From Marinobacter orientalis (GTDB lineage Bacteria > Pseudomonadota > Gammaproteobacteria > Pseudomonadales > Oleiphilaceae), in contig NZ_SRZX01000005.1 in NCBI RefSeq assembly GCF_004792665.1, positions 218,046 to 282,045 of the forward strand: a stretch of 64,000 nt of DNA, read 5' to 3'. How positions within the stretch are numbered: the stretch's first letter is position 1; each line of letters opens with the position of its first letter. Positions 63,958 through 64,000 of the stretch are shown in pieces. The notes under the pieces were generated by a model, which had not been told where the DNA came from, ran no database searches, and worked only from the letters and a program-made list of their open reading frames with translations. The position numbers were made by a program, and so were the translations under genes.

Positions 63958-64000
63958 AAACTGAAGAGTTTGATCATGGCTCAGATTGAACGCTGGCGGC
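63958..64000 (+). rRNA. rrs: 16S ribosomal RNA, 5' end
   Basis: AAACTGAAGAGTTTGATCAT and the following GGCTCAGATTGAACGCTGGC are the universal 5' start of bacterial 16S rRNA. The gene runs off the right edge. Confidence 0.97.

Noticed and set aside
1..64000. CRISPR array or insertion sequence
   Set aside because: No regularly spaced repeats and no transposase gene were seen.

Overview
The window is a stretch of gammaproteobacterial chromosome that most resembles Marinobacter. The strongest sign is a two-domain fatty acyl-CoA reductase of the wax-ester type known from that genus (17696-19681). The pyrC-rnt-motY neighbourhood, the mtaD/mtnA methionine salvage pair and the general gene content agree with this. 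The right edge enters a ribosomal RNA operon: tandem promoters, a boxA and the first 43 bases of 16S rRNA.

Layout. 1-6900: the start of an unknown gene at the left edge, a CBS-domain protein, the 3'-phosphoesterase and polymerase parts of LigD as two separate genes without ligase or Ku, a cyclopropane fatty acid synthase, a patatin phospholipase, and a metal-type cassette (HupE, membrane anchor, CDF transporter). 6918-12657: a 5.7 kb integrated element in the 3' end of tRNA-Arg(CCU), bounded by a 17-bp direct repeat. It carries a tyrosine integrase, a DUF2971 protein, a serine recombinase, an RNase HI and about 1.6 kb of largely non-coding DNA. 12800-43300: mostly housekeeping and lipid genes, including two overlapping glycosyltransferases, an M16 peptidase, acyl-CoA reductase, RNase T, dihydroorotase, MotY, a divergent histone-deacetylase-like protein / acyl-CoA ligase-acetyltransferase pair, RdgC, YaaA, a ubiG-gph-yciK-glutaredoxin run, methionine salvage, Prc, a FadJ-like/thiolase beta-oxidation pair, a DUF349 protein and RecX. 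43283-50978: MltF, PurL, an AT-rich intergenic region with DnaA-box-like sites, a NIF3-like protein and two divergent Nudix hydrolases.

51227-62081 is the most distinctive functional block. A GntR-type regulator precedes a small B12-binding subunit, a PaaK-like acyl-CoA ligase, a MeaB-type GTPase, a large mutase subunit and a PduO-type cobalamin adenosyltransferase. The mutase carries Ile93 and Asp120 at the two positions that, in my recall of the family, set 2-hydroxyisobutyryl-CoA mutases apart from methylmalonyl- and isobutyryl-CoA mutases. A cobalamin riboswitch and btuB-btuF-btuC-btuD follow at once, so ligase, B12 mutase, its repair GTPase, cofactor activation and cofactor uptake lie in one 11 kb stretch on one strand. 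The inferred route is 2-hydroxyisobutyrate -> CoA ester -> 3-hydroxybutyryl-CoA -> beta-oxidation.

All functional calls come from reading motifs and from recall of protein families. No database search was run. Start sites were chosen by ribosome binding site and family length and are flagged where uncertain.
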